Notes under the pieces: generated by a model | What the model was told of the DNA's origin: nothing | What the model saw: only the letters and a program-made list of their open reading frames with translations | Database searches by the model: none | Part shown: piece by piece, positions 28,041 through 36,023 of the stretch | How positions within the stretch are numbered: the first letter of the stretch is position 1 | Layout: each line of letters opens with the position of its first letter | Made by a program: the position numbers and the translations under genes | From: Laedolimicola sp934402125 | GTDB lineage: Bacteria > Bacillota > Clostridia > Lachnospirales > Lachnospiraceae | Direction of reading: 5' to 3' | NCBI RefSeq assembly: GCF_052065835.1 | Contig: NZ_JBQHTG010000003.1 | Span: forward strand, 366,426-430,425 | Length of the DNA stretch: 64,000 nucleotides

Positions 28041-28916
28041 GTGTTTGGAGAATGTCATGCCCATGTGATTATGGATGGGAAAAACTATAAGGCGGCGGTA
28101 GCTCTGCATAAAAACGGGCCGGATGAGCAGGCGATCCGGGAGCACCTGGCAGCCTGGCAGCAGTCAGATATTACCTTTGTGCGGGACGGAGGCGACGCCT
28201 ATGGCGTCTCAGAACGGGCCAGGGAGCTGGCCGGAGCGTATGGGATCGATTACCGGACGCCCATTTTTGCCATTCACAAAAGAGGACATTACGGCGGGAT
28301 TGTAGGACTGCCCTTTGATGACAGAAAGGGGTACCGGGATCTGGTGGACAGAGCCCGGAAGCGGGGAGCGGACTTCATCAAAATCATGATCAGCGGGATT
28401 ATGGAATTTGATACCTACGGAAAGCTGACAGAAGAAGGACTGGAGCCGGAACTGATTTCCTATATGATAGAGACGGCCCACGATGCAGGAATGAAGGTCA
28501 TGGCACACGGAAATGGCGACAGGACAGTGCAGGCGGCTCTGGCAGCCGGTGTGGATACTCTGGAGCATGGCAACTATATGGAGGAGGAGACTCTGTGCCA
28601 GCTGGCAGAAAGCCCCACCATCTGGGTGCCTACCTTTGCGCCTACGGGGAATCTCACAGGCTGCGGCCGGTTTCCGGACGAGCAGGTAAAGGCAATCCTG
28701 GAGCGGCAGAGCCGGGCCGTGCGTTTTGCTTTTGAGAAGGGAGCACGGATAGGACTTGGCAGTGATTCCGGTGCTTATCTGGTGCCTCACGGACAGGGCC
28801 TGTTAGATGAATACGCGTATATGAAGGCGGCTGTAGGCCGGGAAAATGTGGGCGTTCTGGATCGGAGACTGGCGGAGTCAGAGAAGTGGATTCGGAAGGA
28901 AATGAAAAAAAGGTAA
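28041..28916 (+). CDS. Amidohydrolase-superfamily metal-dependent hydrolase
   Basis: 291 residues from a GTG with GGGAGG ten bases upstream. The fold is the metal-dependent TIM-barrel hydrolase: the N-terminal HxH is visible in CHAHV, a likely bridging Lys in DFIKIMISG, then His residues in MAHGNG and LEHGNY and the final metal/catalytic Asp in LGSDSG. Length and the immediate HxH start suggest a compact member that lacks the usual N-terminal beta-sandwich domain. The substrate is unknown. It ends at a bidirectional terminator. Confidence 0.82.
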   Translation: MFGECHAHVIMDGKNYKAAVALHKNGPDEQAIREHLAAWQQSDITFVRDGGDAYGVSERARELAGAYGIDYRTPIFAIHKRGHYGGIVGLPFDDRKGYRDLVDRARKRGADFIKIMISGIMEFDTYGKLTEEGLEPELISYMIETAHDAGMKVMAHGNGDRTVQAALAAGVDTLEHGNYMEEETLCQLAESPTIWVPTFAPTGNLTGCGRFPDEQVKAILERQSRAVRFAFEKGARIGLGSDSGAYLVPHGQGLLDEYAYMKAAVGRENVGVLDRRLAESEKWIRKEMKKR

Positions 28917-28922
28917 TAAAAA

Positions 28923-28961
28923 AGAGATGAGGCAGAATGGAAACAGACTGCTTCATCTCTT
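28923..28961. terminator. Bidirectional terminator
   Basis: AGAGATGAGGCAG (28923-28935) pairs with CTGCTTCATCTCT (28948-28960) with one G-T wobble; A-run on the left, T-rich on the right; it separates two convergent genes. Confidence 0.8.
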
Positions 28962-28965
28962 GGAT

Positions 28966-29421
28966 TTACAGTTCCTCCCTACAGAAATAGCAGGAGTAAT
29001 TGCTGGGATCCGCGCCCTTGGGAATCAGATTATCTGCGGCGCAGTAGCTGCAGCGGCAGACTTTTTTCCCTTCCGGAACCGGCATCCATTCCTCGTAACG
29101 CTCGCCTGCGTTGTGGGGCGCCCGGTAGGGACGGCTGGGTTCTACAAAGGTACGGGCAGAGGTTTCCGCAGAGGCGGCAGTCTTCTCCGGCTTCGGACGG
29201 TTGGGCACAGCCGGTTTTGCCTTTTCAGCAGTGGGCTGCCAGCCGTTCTTCTGCTTTTTAGAAGCCGGTTTATTGGGCACCGGAGGCTTGTAAGGACTGG
29301 CGGCAGGCTGATTTGGCGTCGCCGGCCGGGAACCCTGTTTCCTCTGTGCGTTCTTTTTAGATGCAACAAATGCGCGAATAATTACGATAAATACAATAAT
29401 TTCAAAAATAAAACCAAACAT
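28966..29421 (-). CDS. Membrane-tethered protein with C-terminal zinc ribbon
   Basis: 151 residues. Seen: one N-terminal hydrophobic helix (MFGFIFEIIVFIVIIRAFV), a long Pro/Ala/Lys-rich disordered linker (about 20-105) and a C-terminal four-cysteine zinc ribbon, CRCSYCAADN ... YSCYFCREEL. This is the layout of small membrane-anchored zinc-ribbon proteins; no function is known to me. It is divergent from truA. Confidence 0.72.
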   Translation of the reverse strand: MFGFIFEIIVFIVIIRAFVASKKNAQRKQGSRPATPNQPAASPYKPPVPNKPASKKQKNGWQPTAEKAKPAVPNRPKPEKTAASAETSARTFVEPSRPYRAPHNAGERYEEWMPVPEGKKVCRCSYCAADNLIPKGADPSNYSCYFCREEL

Positions 29422-29512
29422 TGCAAGACACCTCGATATAAATCAGATCGTACAGAATCCATATTCTAACCATTATGATACACGAAAAAGACAGAAAGGG
29501 AAAGCATATTTT

Positions 29513-30256
29513 ATGAGAAATATAAAAATCATCATGCAATACGACGGTACCCGGTACAGCGGCTGGCAGAGCCAGGAGAATGAGGAGCATACCATACAGG
29601 GAAAGCTGACGGCAGTGCTGAACCGTCTGCTGGAAGAGTCGGTAGAGATCGCAGGATCCGGCCGCACAGACGCAGGCGTCCACGCCCTGGGGCAGGTGGC
29701 GAATTTTAAGACGCGTTCACAGATGTCCTGCGAAGAATTACTGGAAAAGCTGAATCATTATCTTCCGGAGGATATCGGCGTCCGTTCGGTGGAAGAAGTG
29801 GACGGACGCTTTCACAGCCGTCTGAGCGCTGTGGGGAAAACCTATCGCTATCATATCTGGAACAGTCCGCTTCACAATGTATTTGACCGCCGTTACAGCT
29901 GGACCGTGGAACAGCCGCTGGATGTGCAGGCCATGGGCCGGGCGGCAGAATATCTAACCGGAACCCACGATTTCAGGGCTTTCAGCTCGATGAAGAAGAC
30001 GAAAAAGTCTACGGTGCGGACCATAGAAGCGATCCATCTGGAGCAGAAGGGAGCGGAACTGATTCTTTCTTTTACGGGAAACGGCTTTCTCTATCATATG
30101 GTGAGAATTCTTACCGGCACGCTGGTAGAGGTGGGCTTACATAAAAAGAGCCCCGAGTCGATGCATACGATTCTGGAATCCCTCGACCGGGAGCAGGCCG
30201 GAGTCATGGCTCCGGCACAGGGATTGTTTCTGGTTGAGGTGGAATATAAAAAATAG
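29513..30256 (+). CDS. truA: tRNA pseudouridine(38-40) synthase TruA
   Basis: 247 residues, the usual length. TruA isomerises U38-U40 in the anticodon stem-loop. The catalytic Asp is D53 in GSGRTDAGVHALGQVANF. The N-terminal MQYDGTRYSGWQSQ and the C-terminal FTGNGFLYHMVRILTGTLVEVG signatures are present. RBS AAAGGGAAAGCATATTTT precedes the ATG. It converges on the PHP gene with only eight bases between the stops. Confidence 0.96.
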   Translation: MRNIKIIMQYDGTRYSGWQSQENEEHTIQGKLTAVLNRLLEESVEIAGSGRTDAGVHALGQVANFKTRSQMSCEELLEKLNHYLPEDIGVRSVEEVDGRFHSRLSAVGKTYRYHIWNSPLHNVFDRRYSWTVEQPLDVQAMGRAAEYLTGTHDFRAFSSMKKTKKSTVRTIEAIHLEQKGAELILSFTGNGFLYHMVRILTGTLVEVGLHKKSPESMHTILESLDREQAGVMAPAQGLFLVEVEYKK

Positions 30257-30264
30257 AAGTTGTT

Positions 30265-30975
30265 TTACGCAAGAAACTGTTTTAATTTTTCAATGTCATT
30301 ATTCAGAATCAGCTCATCTGGAAATTGCAGTTCCTTCAGAAGCTGCTGCGCATTGCAGAAACGTCCTACGGAATCCGGATCATGCGCATCAGAATTTACG
30401 ATAATAGGTACCTGATAATGCTTACAGAGTGAAAGCATGGACTTATAGTTTTCCAGATAGTTCAGGCGTTTACCTGGTTTTTTCAGGAAGGAACTGTTAT
30501 TAACTTCCAGAGCGGCATGATAAGTTTTGGCTGCGGGAACCAGGCGTTCGTAGTTAAGAGGTGTGTGGTCATCATCCGGGTGGGAGATAAAACACACCTT
30601 TTTATTTTTTATTCCTTCAATCAGATTGTCTGTATTCTTTTCACGTCCGGCATCGGTATAGCATAGACCATGAATGCCTACGATGGCATAGTCCAGATAG
30701 TCGATATATTTTTGCGGAAGCGAGAGGGTTCCGTCGTTCAAAATATTGATTTCAGAACCGTACATGATTTTTACGCCTTTGACAGAATGGGTGGCAAAAG
30801 CAAGATTAGAATAATAAATAGGATCTACAGTTCCGGGAATCCCCGGAGCGTGCTCTGTAATTCCGATAAGCAGAAGCTCTTTTTCCCGGGCGGCTTCAGC
30901 CATCTCGCGGATAGTTCCATAAGCATGACCGCTTACCAGAGTATGCATGTGCATATCAGCAACTAATTTTTTCAT
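30265..30975 (-). CDS. PHP-domain phosphatase (YcdX-like)
   Basis: 236 residues from the ATG at 30975, which has AGGAGGATTTT upstream; the longer open frame lacks an RBS. PHP proteins are trinuclear-metal phosphoesterases. Metal ligands visible in order: DMHMHTLVSGHAYG (HxH and a third His), GITEHAPG, MYGSEIN, GIHG, ISHPDDDH, EVNNSS and VNSDAHDP. The order matches the YcdX-type stand-alone phosphatases. The physiological substrate is unknown. Confidence 0.88.
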   Translation of the reverse strand: MKKLVADMHMHTLVSGHAYGTIREMAEAAREKELLLIGITEHAPGIPGTVDPIYYSNLAFATHSVKGVKIMYGSEINILNDGTLSLPQKYIDYLDYAIVGIHGLCYTDAGREKNTDNLIEGIKNKKVCFISHPDDDHTPLNYERLVPAAKTYHAALEVNNSSFLKKPGKRLNYLENYKSMLSLCKHYQVPIIVNSDAHDPDSVGRFCNAQQLLKELQFPDELILNNDIEKLKQFLA

Positions 30976-31127
30976 AAAATCCTCCTTTGTGTGATTGTCT
31001 GTCCTGTAGGTGGAGCATGTCCGTTTTCTGGGAAATGTTCCGGAAAACAGATGTCCGATCATGGTTCTAGTATAAGAAAAAAAGGCAGGGACTGCAAGAA
31101 AACAGAAAGAAAATTTCTGTTCATCTC

Positions 31128-31156
31128 TTGTAAAATGAAAAAAAGCGTACTATAAC
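31128..31156 (+). promoter_or_regulatory. Predicted promoter of the metal P-type ATPase locus
   Basis: TTGTAA (31128-31133), a 17-base spacer and TATAAC (31151-31156). The first candidate operator starts four bases downstream, covering the expected transcription start. Confidence 0.65.
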
Positions 31157-31159
31157 ATG

Positions 31160-31175
31160 GTTAGCCAATTCTAAC
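31160..31175. promoter_or_regulatory. DtxR/MntR-like operator 1
   Basis: GTTAGCCAATTCTAAC is an inverted repeat of the form TTAG-N6-CTAA, the core spacing of DtxR-family iron/manganese boxes. It lies at the expected +1 region. Confidence 0.6.
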
Positions 31176-31195
31176 AAAATGCTGTGCGGACATAG

Positions 31196-31211
31196 ATTAG
31201 GATTGACTAAT
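31196..31211. promoter_or_regulatory. DtxR/MntR-like operator 2
   Basis: ATTAGGATTGACTAAT is a second TTAG-N6-CTAA inverted repeat, 36 bases after the first and just upstream of the RBS of the DUF6110-like gene. Confidence 0.6.
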
Positions 31212-31235
31212 AATATTTCATATTAGGAGGAAATG

Positions 31236-31520
31236 ATGATGGACATGAAGAAAATGGGTTTATTTGCTGCAGGCGTGCTGTTTGGCACAGGTGGAATCAA
31301 GGTACTGGGAAGTAAGGATGCCAAAAAGGTCTATGTTCAGACCACGGCCGCTGCCCTGCGGGCAAAGGACTGTGTAATGACTGCTGTCACCGCTGTAAGG
31401 GAAGGCGCGGACGATATCTACGCGGAGGCTAAGGCAATCAATGACCAGCGTGCCGAGGCGGAGGCTTCTGCTATTGTGGAGGATACTTCCGAGGAAGTGG
31501 AGGAAAGCAAGGTGGAGTAA
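31236..31520 (+). CDS. DUF6110-like small membrane-associated protein
   Basis: 94 residues from the ATG at 31236; three consecutive ATG codons (31233, 31236, 31239) follow AGGAGG (31225-31230), and the second or third has normal spacing. The N-terminal half is hydrophobic and glycine-rich (GLFAAGVLFGTGGIKVLG), followed by SKDAKKVYVQTTAAALRAKDCVM and an acidic tail. This matches the small DUF6110-type proteins that I recall beside heavy-metal P-type ATPases in Clostridia. Its role is unknown; context suggests metal transport or its control. Confidence 0.7.
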   Translation: MMDMKKMGLFAAGVLFGTGGIKVLGSKDAKKVYVQTTAAALRAKDCVMTAVTAVREGADDIYAEAKAINDQRAEAEASAIVEDTSEEVEESKVE

Positions 31521-31523
31521 CCT

Positions 31524-31739
31524 ATGAAATGTACGATTTTACATAATTTACCGGGACGGCTGCGGGTACATCTCTGCTGCGGGCGAATGACACTGCAGCA
31601 GGCAGATGTACTGGAATACTATCTGCTGGCTGTGGACGGTGCGAGGTCGGTCAAGGTCTATGATCGCACCCGGGACGCAGTTGTGGTGTATGAGGCGGAG
31701 AGGGAAAAGCTGATCCGCGCTGGCGCGTTTTGCTTTTGA
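31524..31739 (+). pseudogene. N-terminal HMA-like segment of the metal P-type ATPase, separated by a frameshift
   Basis: 71 residues starting MKCTILHNLPGRLRVHL, like the HMA-related N-terminal domain of a group of clostridial P-type ATPases, but without the CxxC of classical metal-binding HMA domains. In this frame translation ends GAFCF-stop. In the frame of the downstream ATPase the same bases read LARFAFDKAEKM, which is the natural continuation. Observed CGCGCTGG where CGCGCGCTGG would restore the frame suggests loss of one CG dinucleotide near 31716-31721. It could be a real mutation, a sequencing error or recoding. Confidence 0.65.
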
Positions 31740-31752
31740 TAAAGCAGAAAAG

Positions 31753-33621
31753 ATGGAACTGGTGCCGGAGCATACTTCCCGGGCGCTCAACCGTGAGTTT
31801 GAGGATAAGCTGGCCGTCACACTCATGCGGCGGTGTATCTCCAACCTGTTTCTGCCGGTTCCGCTCACATCGGCACTGGCGGCATTCCGCTCTGTGAAGT
31901 ACATCAAAGAGGGACTTTTGGCCCTGTGGAATCGAAAACTGTTAGTTGCTGTGCTGAATGGCACTGCTGTCGCGGTATCTGTCCTGCGGGGCGATTACGG
32001 CACGGCCGGTTCCGTGATGTTCATGCTGCGGCTGGGTGAAATTCTGGAGGAATGGACCCATAAAAAATCTGTGGCCGATCTTGCCTCCGCTATGAGCCTG
32101 CGGGTGGAAAAGGTCTGGCTGCAGACAGGTGACACAGAGGTTCTGACAGACATTGGCAGCATCCGCCCCGGCGACCGGATAGTGATCCGCACCGGCGGCA
32201 TGATCCCCCTGGACGGCAAAGTAGTGGAAGGCGAAGCTATGGTAAACCAGTCTTCCCTTACCGGCGAATCCATGCCGGTTGCCAAGCGTCCCGGCAGTCC
32301 CATTTACGCCGGTACGGTGACGGAGGAAGGAGAATGTGTGATCTGCGTGGAAAAGGTGTCCGGCAGCGGACGTTATGACCGGGTAGTCCACATGATCGAG
32401 GAATTGGAAAAGCTGAAGTCCACCGCTGAGGATAAAGCCTCCCGGATGGCAGACAAACTGGTCCCCTATACGCTTGGCGGTACGGCGCTGACCTATCTTG
32501 CAACCCGGAACGTAACCAAGATGCTGGCGGTGCTGATGGTAGATTTTTCCTGTGCCCTGAAGCTGGCTATTCCCATTGCGGTGCTGTCTGCCATGCGGGA
32601 AAGCAGTGGATACCATATTTCCGTTAAGGGCGGGCGTTTTCTGGAGGCCGTGGCCGGGGCGGACACCATTGTGTTCGACAAGACCGGTACGCTGACCAAC
32701 GCGGAGCCTACCGTAGCACAGATTGTTCCCTTTGGCGGACGGGATGAAAATGAAATGCTGCGGCTTGCCGCCTGTCTGGAGGAGCATTATCCTCATTCCA
32801 TGGCAAACGCCGTGGTAGAGGAGGCGAAGCGGCGCGGATTGACGCACGAGGAGTACCATTCCCAGGTGCAGTATGTGGCGGCGCATGGTATTTCCAGTAT
32901 GGTGGAGAATAAAAAGGTTCTCATTGGCAGCGCGCATTTTATCTTTGACGATGAGGGCTGCCATATCCCGGAGGGCGAGCAGCCGAAATATGATGCCCTT
33001 CCTGCGGCATATTCCCACCTGTATCTTTGCGTTGACGGAGAGCTGGCGGCGGTTATCTGTATCCACGATCCCCTTCGCCGGGACGCGCGGGCTGCGGTAA
33101 AGGAATTACATGACTGTGGCTTCACCAATGTGGTAATGATGACCGGCGACAACCGTCGTACGGCGGAAGCAGTTGCCCGGGAGGTTGGCGTGGACGCAGT
33201 GTATGCGGAAGTCCTGCCGGAGGACAAAGCTGCCTTTATCCGTGAGGAAAAGGCAAAAGGCCATACGGTGATTATGGTCGGCGACGGTGTCAACGATTCA
33301 CCGGCTCTGTCGGAGGCGGACGCCGGCATCGCGATTTCCACCAGAGCTGCCATTGCCCGCGAGATTGCCGATATTACCATTGCTTCGGAGGATCTCTTTG
33401 AACTGGTAACGCTGCGTCGGTTAAGCAAGGCTCTGATGAACCGTATCCACGGCAGTTACCGCCTGATTGTGGGCTTTAACCTATCGTTGATTGCACTGGG
33501 CGTGGCGGGGGTATTGCCTCCTACCACCTCGGCGTTGCTGCATAATGGCTCCACACTGGGCATCAGTCTGAAAAATAAGACGAATCTGTTAGCAGAGAGA
33601 AAAACCGCACAAAAGAAATAA
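31753..33621 (+). CDS. Heavy-metal-type (P1B) P-type ATPase
   Basis: 622 residues from the ATG at 31753, though no good RBS precedes it; in an unbroken gene this would be the body of a protein of about 695 residues. All catalytic motifs are present: SSLTGES (actuator), FDKTGTLTN with D309 as phosphorylated Asp, the P1B-specific HP in EEHYPHSMAN, MTGDN and MVGDGVNDSPAL. The membrane metal site that is CPC/CPH in Cu/Zn pumps reads SCALK (C267), so metal specificity is unusual. The upstream TTAG-N6-CTAA boxes suggest Fe or Mn control. It ends at a strong terminator. Confidence 0.88.
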   Translation: MELVPEHTSRALNREFEDKLAVTLMRRCISNLFLPVPLTSALAAFRSVKYIKEGLLALWNRKLLVAVLNGTAVAVSVLRGDYGTAGSVMFMLRLGEILEEWTHKKSVADLASAMSLRVEKVWLQTGDTEVLTDIGSIRPGDRIVIRTGGMIPLDGKVVEGEAMVNQSSLTGESMPVAKRPGSPIYAGTVTEEGECVICVEKVSGSGRYDRVVHMIEELEKLKSTAEDKASRMADKLVPYTLGGTALTYLATRNVTKMLAVLMVDFSCALKLAIPIAVLSAMRESSGYHISVKGGRFLEAVAGADTIVFDKTGTLTNAEPTVAQIVPFGGRDENEMLRLAACLEEHYPHSMANAVVEEAKRRGLTHEEYHSQVQYVAAHGISSMVENKKVLIGSAHFIFDDEGCHIPEGEQPKYDALPAAYSHLYLCVDGELAAVICIHDPLRRDARAAVKELHDCGFTNVVMMTGDNRRTAEAVAREVGVDAVYAEVLPEDKAAFIREEKAKGHTVIMVGDGVNDSPALSEADAGIAISTRAAIAREIADITIASEDLFELVTLRRLSKALMNRIHGSYRLIVGFNLSLIALGVAGVLPPTTSALLHNGSTLGISLKNKTNLLAERKTAQKK

Positions 33622-33632
33622 GCAAATGTGAG

Positions 33633-33668
33633 AGCAGAGAAACGGCCAATGGTTTCTCTGCTTTTTTT
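33633..33668 (+). terminator. Terminator of the P-type ATPase locus
   Basis: AGCAGAGAAAC (33633-33643) pairs perfectly with GTTTCTCTGCT (33652-33662) followed by a seven-T tract. Confidence 0.92.
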
Positions 33669-33696
33669 ATGGAATTCACCTTTTTCCCCAACCCGT

Positions 33697-33710
33697 ATAC
33701 TATATAGTAT
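33697..33710. promoter_or_regulatory. 14-bp perfect palindrome upstream of the split lipoprotein gene
   Basis: ATACTATATAGTAT overlaps the possible -10 sequences TATACT/TATAGT about 24 bases before the start codon; a repressor-type operator is plausible. Confidence 0.45.
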
Positions 33711-33733
33711 TCGGAAAAAGGAGGATTCCCATT

Positions 33734-34210
33734 ATGAAAAAGAAATATTCCCCCCTGCTGACCGCATCCCTGGCAGGTGTGCTTCTGATTGGCTGTCTGG
33801 CCGCCGCAGGATGTGGCGGTTCAGACAGCACAGCGTCCGGCGACCTGATCAAGGTTACACTGAACGAGGTAGCCCATTCCATCTTCTACGCGCCCCAGTA
33901 CGTCGCCATTGAGAAAGGCTACTTTGCGGAAGAGGGTATCGACCTCGATCTGGTAACCGGCTTTGGGGCTGATAAAGTCATGACCGCCGTCCTTTCCGGC
34001 GAAGCCGACATCGGCTTCATGGGATCTGAGGCCTCCATCTATGTCTACAATCAGAATCCAGACGATTATATCGTGAACTTCGCCCAGCTCACCCAGCGAG
34101 CCGGAAACTTCCTGGTAGCCAGAGAGGCCATGCCGGATTTTGAGTGGGCAGATTTGAAGGGGAAGGACATTCTTGGAGGTCGGAAGGGTGGCGAACATAT
34201 ATTCATGTAA
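33734..34210 (+). pseudogene. ABC transporter substrate-binding lipoprotein (NMT1/THI5-like), 5' part, interrupted by element
   Basis: The first 153 codons (33734-34192) belong to the host gene; the last five codons before the stop (EHIFM) are supplied by the inserted element. Seen: a lipoprotein signal peptide with lipobox LAAAGC (C27), then IKVTLNEVAHSIFYAPQYVAIEKGYFAEEGIDLDLV, typical of NMT1/THI5/SsuA-type binding proteins for thiamine precursors, sulfonates or similar ligands. The 3' part, beginning MPQMVFEYILKKN, lies at 50889-51458. Joining the parts at GGTGGC restores one frame of 342 residues, the normal family length. RBS AAAAAGGAGGATTCCCATT. As it stands the gene is inactivated. 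Confidence 0.9.
34187..34192 (+). other. attL core
   Basis: GGTGGC at the left junction. Left of it is the host codon context CGG AAG; right of it is element sequence. Confidence 0.85.
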
Positions 34211-34275
34211 ATTTAGAGACGATTGTGGTTTTGTGTAATTGGGTGGAAGGGATGAAGAGCGCAAAGAATCTATAA
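34193..34275 (+). other. Displaced natural 3' end of the recombinase gene
   Basis: In a circular form of the element, the recombinase frame would run from ...DRW at the right end into this segment: RTYIHVNLETIVVLCNWVEG and seven more residues, then TAA at 34273-34275. A perfect hairpin follows at once (34283-34312). The stop plus terminator layout argues that this is the authentic end of the recombinase gene, cut off by integration. Confidence 0.7.
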
Positions 34276-34282
34276 AAGAAGT

Positions 34283-34312
34283 GGCGGAAATATCAGTAAT
34301 GATATTTCCGCC
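34283..34312 (+). terminator. Perfect hairpin, probable recombinase terminator in the circular form
   Basis: GGCGGAAATATCA (34283-34295), loop GTAA, TGATATTTCCGCC (34300-34312): 13 perfect pairs. No T-run follows, but the placement eight bases after the displaced stop codon is telling. Confidence 0.6.
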
Positions 34313-34490
34313 GTTCTACAACTCCGAATATCCTATCCAGAGCTACTTTGTGTTCCTAGTATATGCTTTAGAACCAAGTTTTATGAAATGTAAAAAGGAA
34401 CTCGTCCAGAGTCCCTTCCCTTTGAATAAATAATAATATCTTTCTCACTCCGGAAAAAGACTTCTTTGTACTTATATAATACAGGTTCAA

Positions 34491-35108
34491 TTATCTCCTG
34501 TCAATACTTATTTTTATCTTTGTAATGTGTTCTGTCAAGGAAATATCATCTGACAATTCAAGAATTTTTCTTAGTTCAGCAAGTTTATCCTGTGCCAGAT
34601 TGCGTTCTTCTTTTATTTTTGAAATATATTGCAATTTATCATCCAATCGCTTGTTTAAATCAGAATAATATCCCATAAGACCGACTGTTTTAGCAATTGC
34701 TTCATCAATCTTTTTCATATCTGTTTTTGGCAAAGTGCCTACAAGATCACCTAATCTTGCTTTGCTAACACACATCATGTTGGATGTGTTTGCTTGACCA
34801 TCGAGAATAATATTACCTGCAGCATCTGTCTGCGGTGTAATATTCGCTACACACGGTAAAATGCTGGTATCATGTGTAATTGGGATTACAATAGTGTTAC
34901 CAGAATGAGAGTTAGCAACATCGTTTTGAATAATAACAGCAGGTCTCTCTTTTTGCATTTCACTTCCAATTCCACATCCGAAATTACAACGATATACCTG
35001 TCCTCTCTTTATGGCTCTGGAACGGGCGTTTGGTGCAATGGAATCTAAATATAATTTGGTTTTTAGCCATTCCAACATTTTTTGAACCTGTCCAAGTTCA
35101 ATCTTCAT
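34491..35108 (-). CDS. PemK/MazF-family toxin-like protein with coiled extensions
   Basis: 205 residues from the ATG at 35108, which has GGGAGG with good spacing; an ATG at 35114 is too close to it. Residues about 33-140 form the PemK/MazF endoribonuclease fold: IKRGQVYRCNFG, then ERPAVIIQND and NTIVIPITHD, all family motifs. It has about 30 extra N-terminal residues and a Lys/Glu-rich predicted coiled coil of about 60 residues at the C-terminus, so it is nearly twice the normal toxin length. No adjacent antitoxin gene was found. It may be an orphan or act with the neighbouring system; activity is inferred. Confidence 0.75.
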   Translation of the reverse strand: MKIELGQVQKMLEWLKTKLYLDSIAPNARSRAIKRGQVYRCNFGCGIGSEMQKERPAVIIQNDVANSHSGNTIVIPITHDTSILPCVANITPQTDAAGNIILDGQANTSNMMCVSKARLGDLVGTLPKTDMKKIDEAIAKTVGLMGYYSDLNKRLDDKLQYISKIKEERNLAQDKLAELRKILELSDDISLTEHITKIKISIDRR

Positions 35109-35766
35109 TTTCATACCTCCCTTTAGATATATATCTTGCTGAAAAATGTTTCAGATAAAAAAAGGAGGAGCCTCGGCATCCTCCCGCGATCGCAGGCTTC
35201 ACAAGTCTCTGCAATCTGATCACTAAACACAATATAACTGATATAACTAAGAAAGTCAATCATAAAATATCCTTGCTTTAAAAGCTTTGAAAGGATATTT
35301 TTATGCATGATAGGATAGCTATTGTTTATAAGTTGATATATTCCAGGTATTAACCCACCTTTGACGCTTTCAGAACCCAAAAAAAGCTACAAACTCAGCA
35401 TTTATCAGGGCTTGTGGCAGTTTTGTTTTTCCTGTGAAATGCATAATGCTTCTGAAAAGAAACTTCGTCTCTGGTGAACCTCTGAATTAAAGACCTTGGG
35501 AACTTTGGAGAATGCTTGCCATAGATTTTTGTGTGATAAAGTTCATAGTATGTACGGAAACTTACAGACCTTTTCACGCTTAAGAAATTTGCAATACTCG
35601 AATTATGTCCTTAATGCAAATATATTTTTTGACAAAGAGACACGCGAATGATATAATGATAACCAGGTATTCAGAAGATTGTGTCCCTTTGCTGATATTC
35701 GGTATAGAAAATTGACTACTATGATTGTGGAGGGGTGACACAAAAACAGCAAAGGAGATAAGACGC
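35109..35766. other. About 660 bp with no supported gene
   Basis: Weak open frames on the minus strand (35123-35380, 35395-35577) lack RBS and recognisable motifs. A GGAGG/CCTCC hairpin lies at about 35163-35185. I see nothing else that I can defend. Confidence 0.4.
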
Positions 35767-36023
35767 GTGGAATTTAAGAAATTCTTTTTAATGATGAAAA
35801 ATTGAATATTTGATGGTGCAGATATCCCTATTTCTGTAAGGCGCTAATTGCAATGATTACAGATGTTTCTGAAGAAGAATGGAATATTCCGAAGGACCCG
35901 TCGACCAAACAGACAAAAGAAGATACATTGAGAAGTTATGCAAAATGAGGCGTAAGTAAGAAATTTGCGCAGAAGTTAGCTGATTGGAATAAAGAGGTGA
36001 ACGAGAATGAAGATGAGCTATAA
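35767..36023 (+). pseudogene. Decayed gene remnant(s) upstream of the XRE gene
   Basis: A GTG at 35767 with RBS AAAGGAG starts MEFKKFFLMMKN then stop. The same frame continues IFDGADIPISVRR, then a shift leads to a frame (35817-36023) reading ALIAMITDVSEEEWNIPKDP ... LRSYAK, TGA, GVSKKFAQKLADWNKEVNEN. The TGA at 35946-35948 is one base from CGA (Arg), which would restore continuity. It looks like one or two small genes inactivated by several mutations. I do not recognise the family with confidence. Confidence 0.5.

Noticed and set aside
34239..34433. 64-codon open frame at the left end of the element
   Set aside because: It overlaps the displaced end of the recombinase and its hairpin; no homology-like features.
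35123..35577. Two minus-strand open frames of 85 and 60 codons near the PemK-like gene
   Set aside because: No RBS, no recognisable motif, and the composition looks non-coding; an antitoxin role could not be supported.
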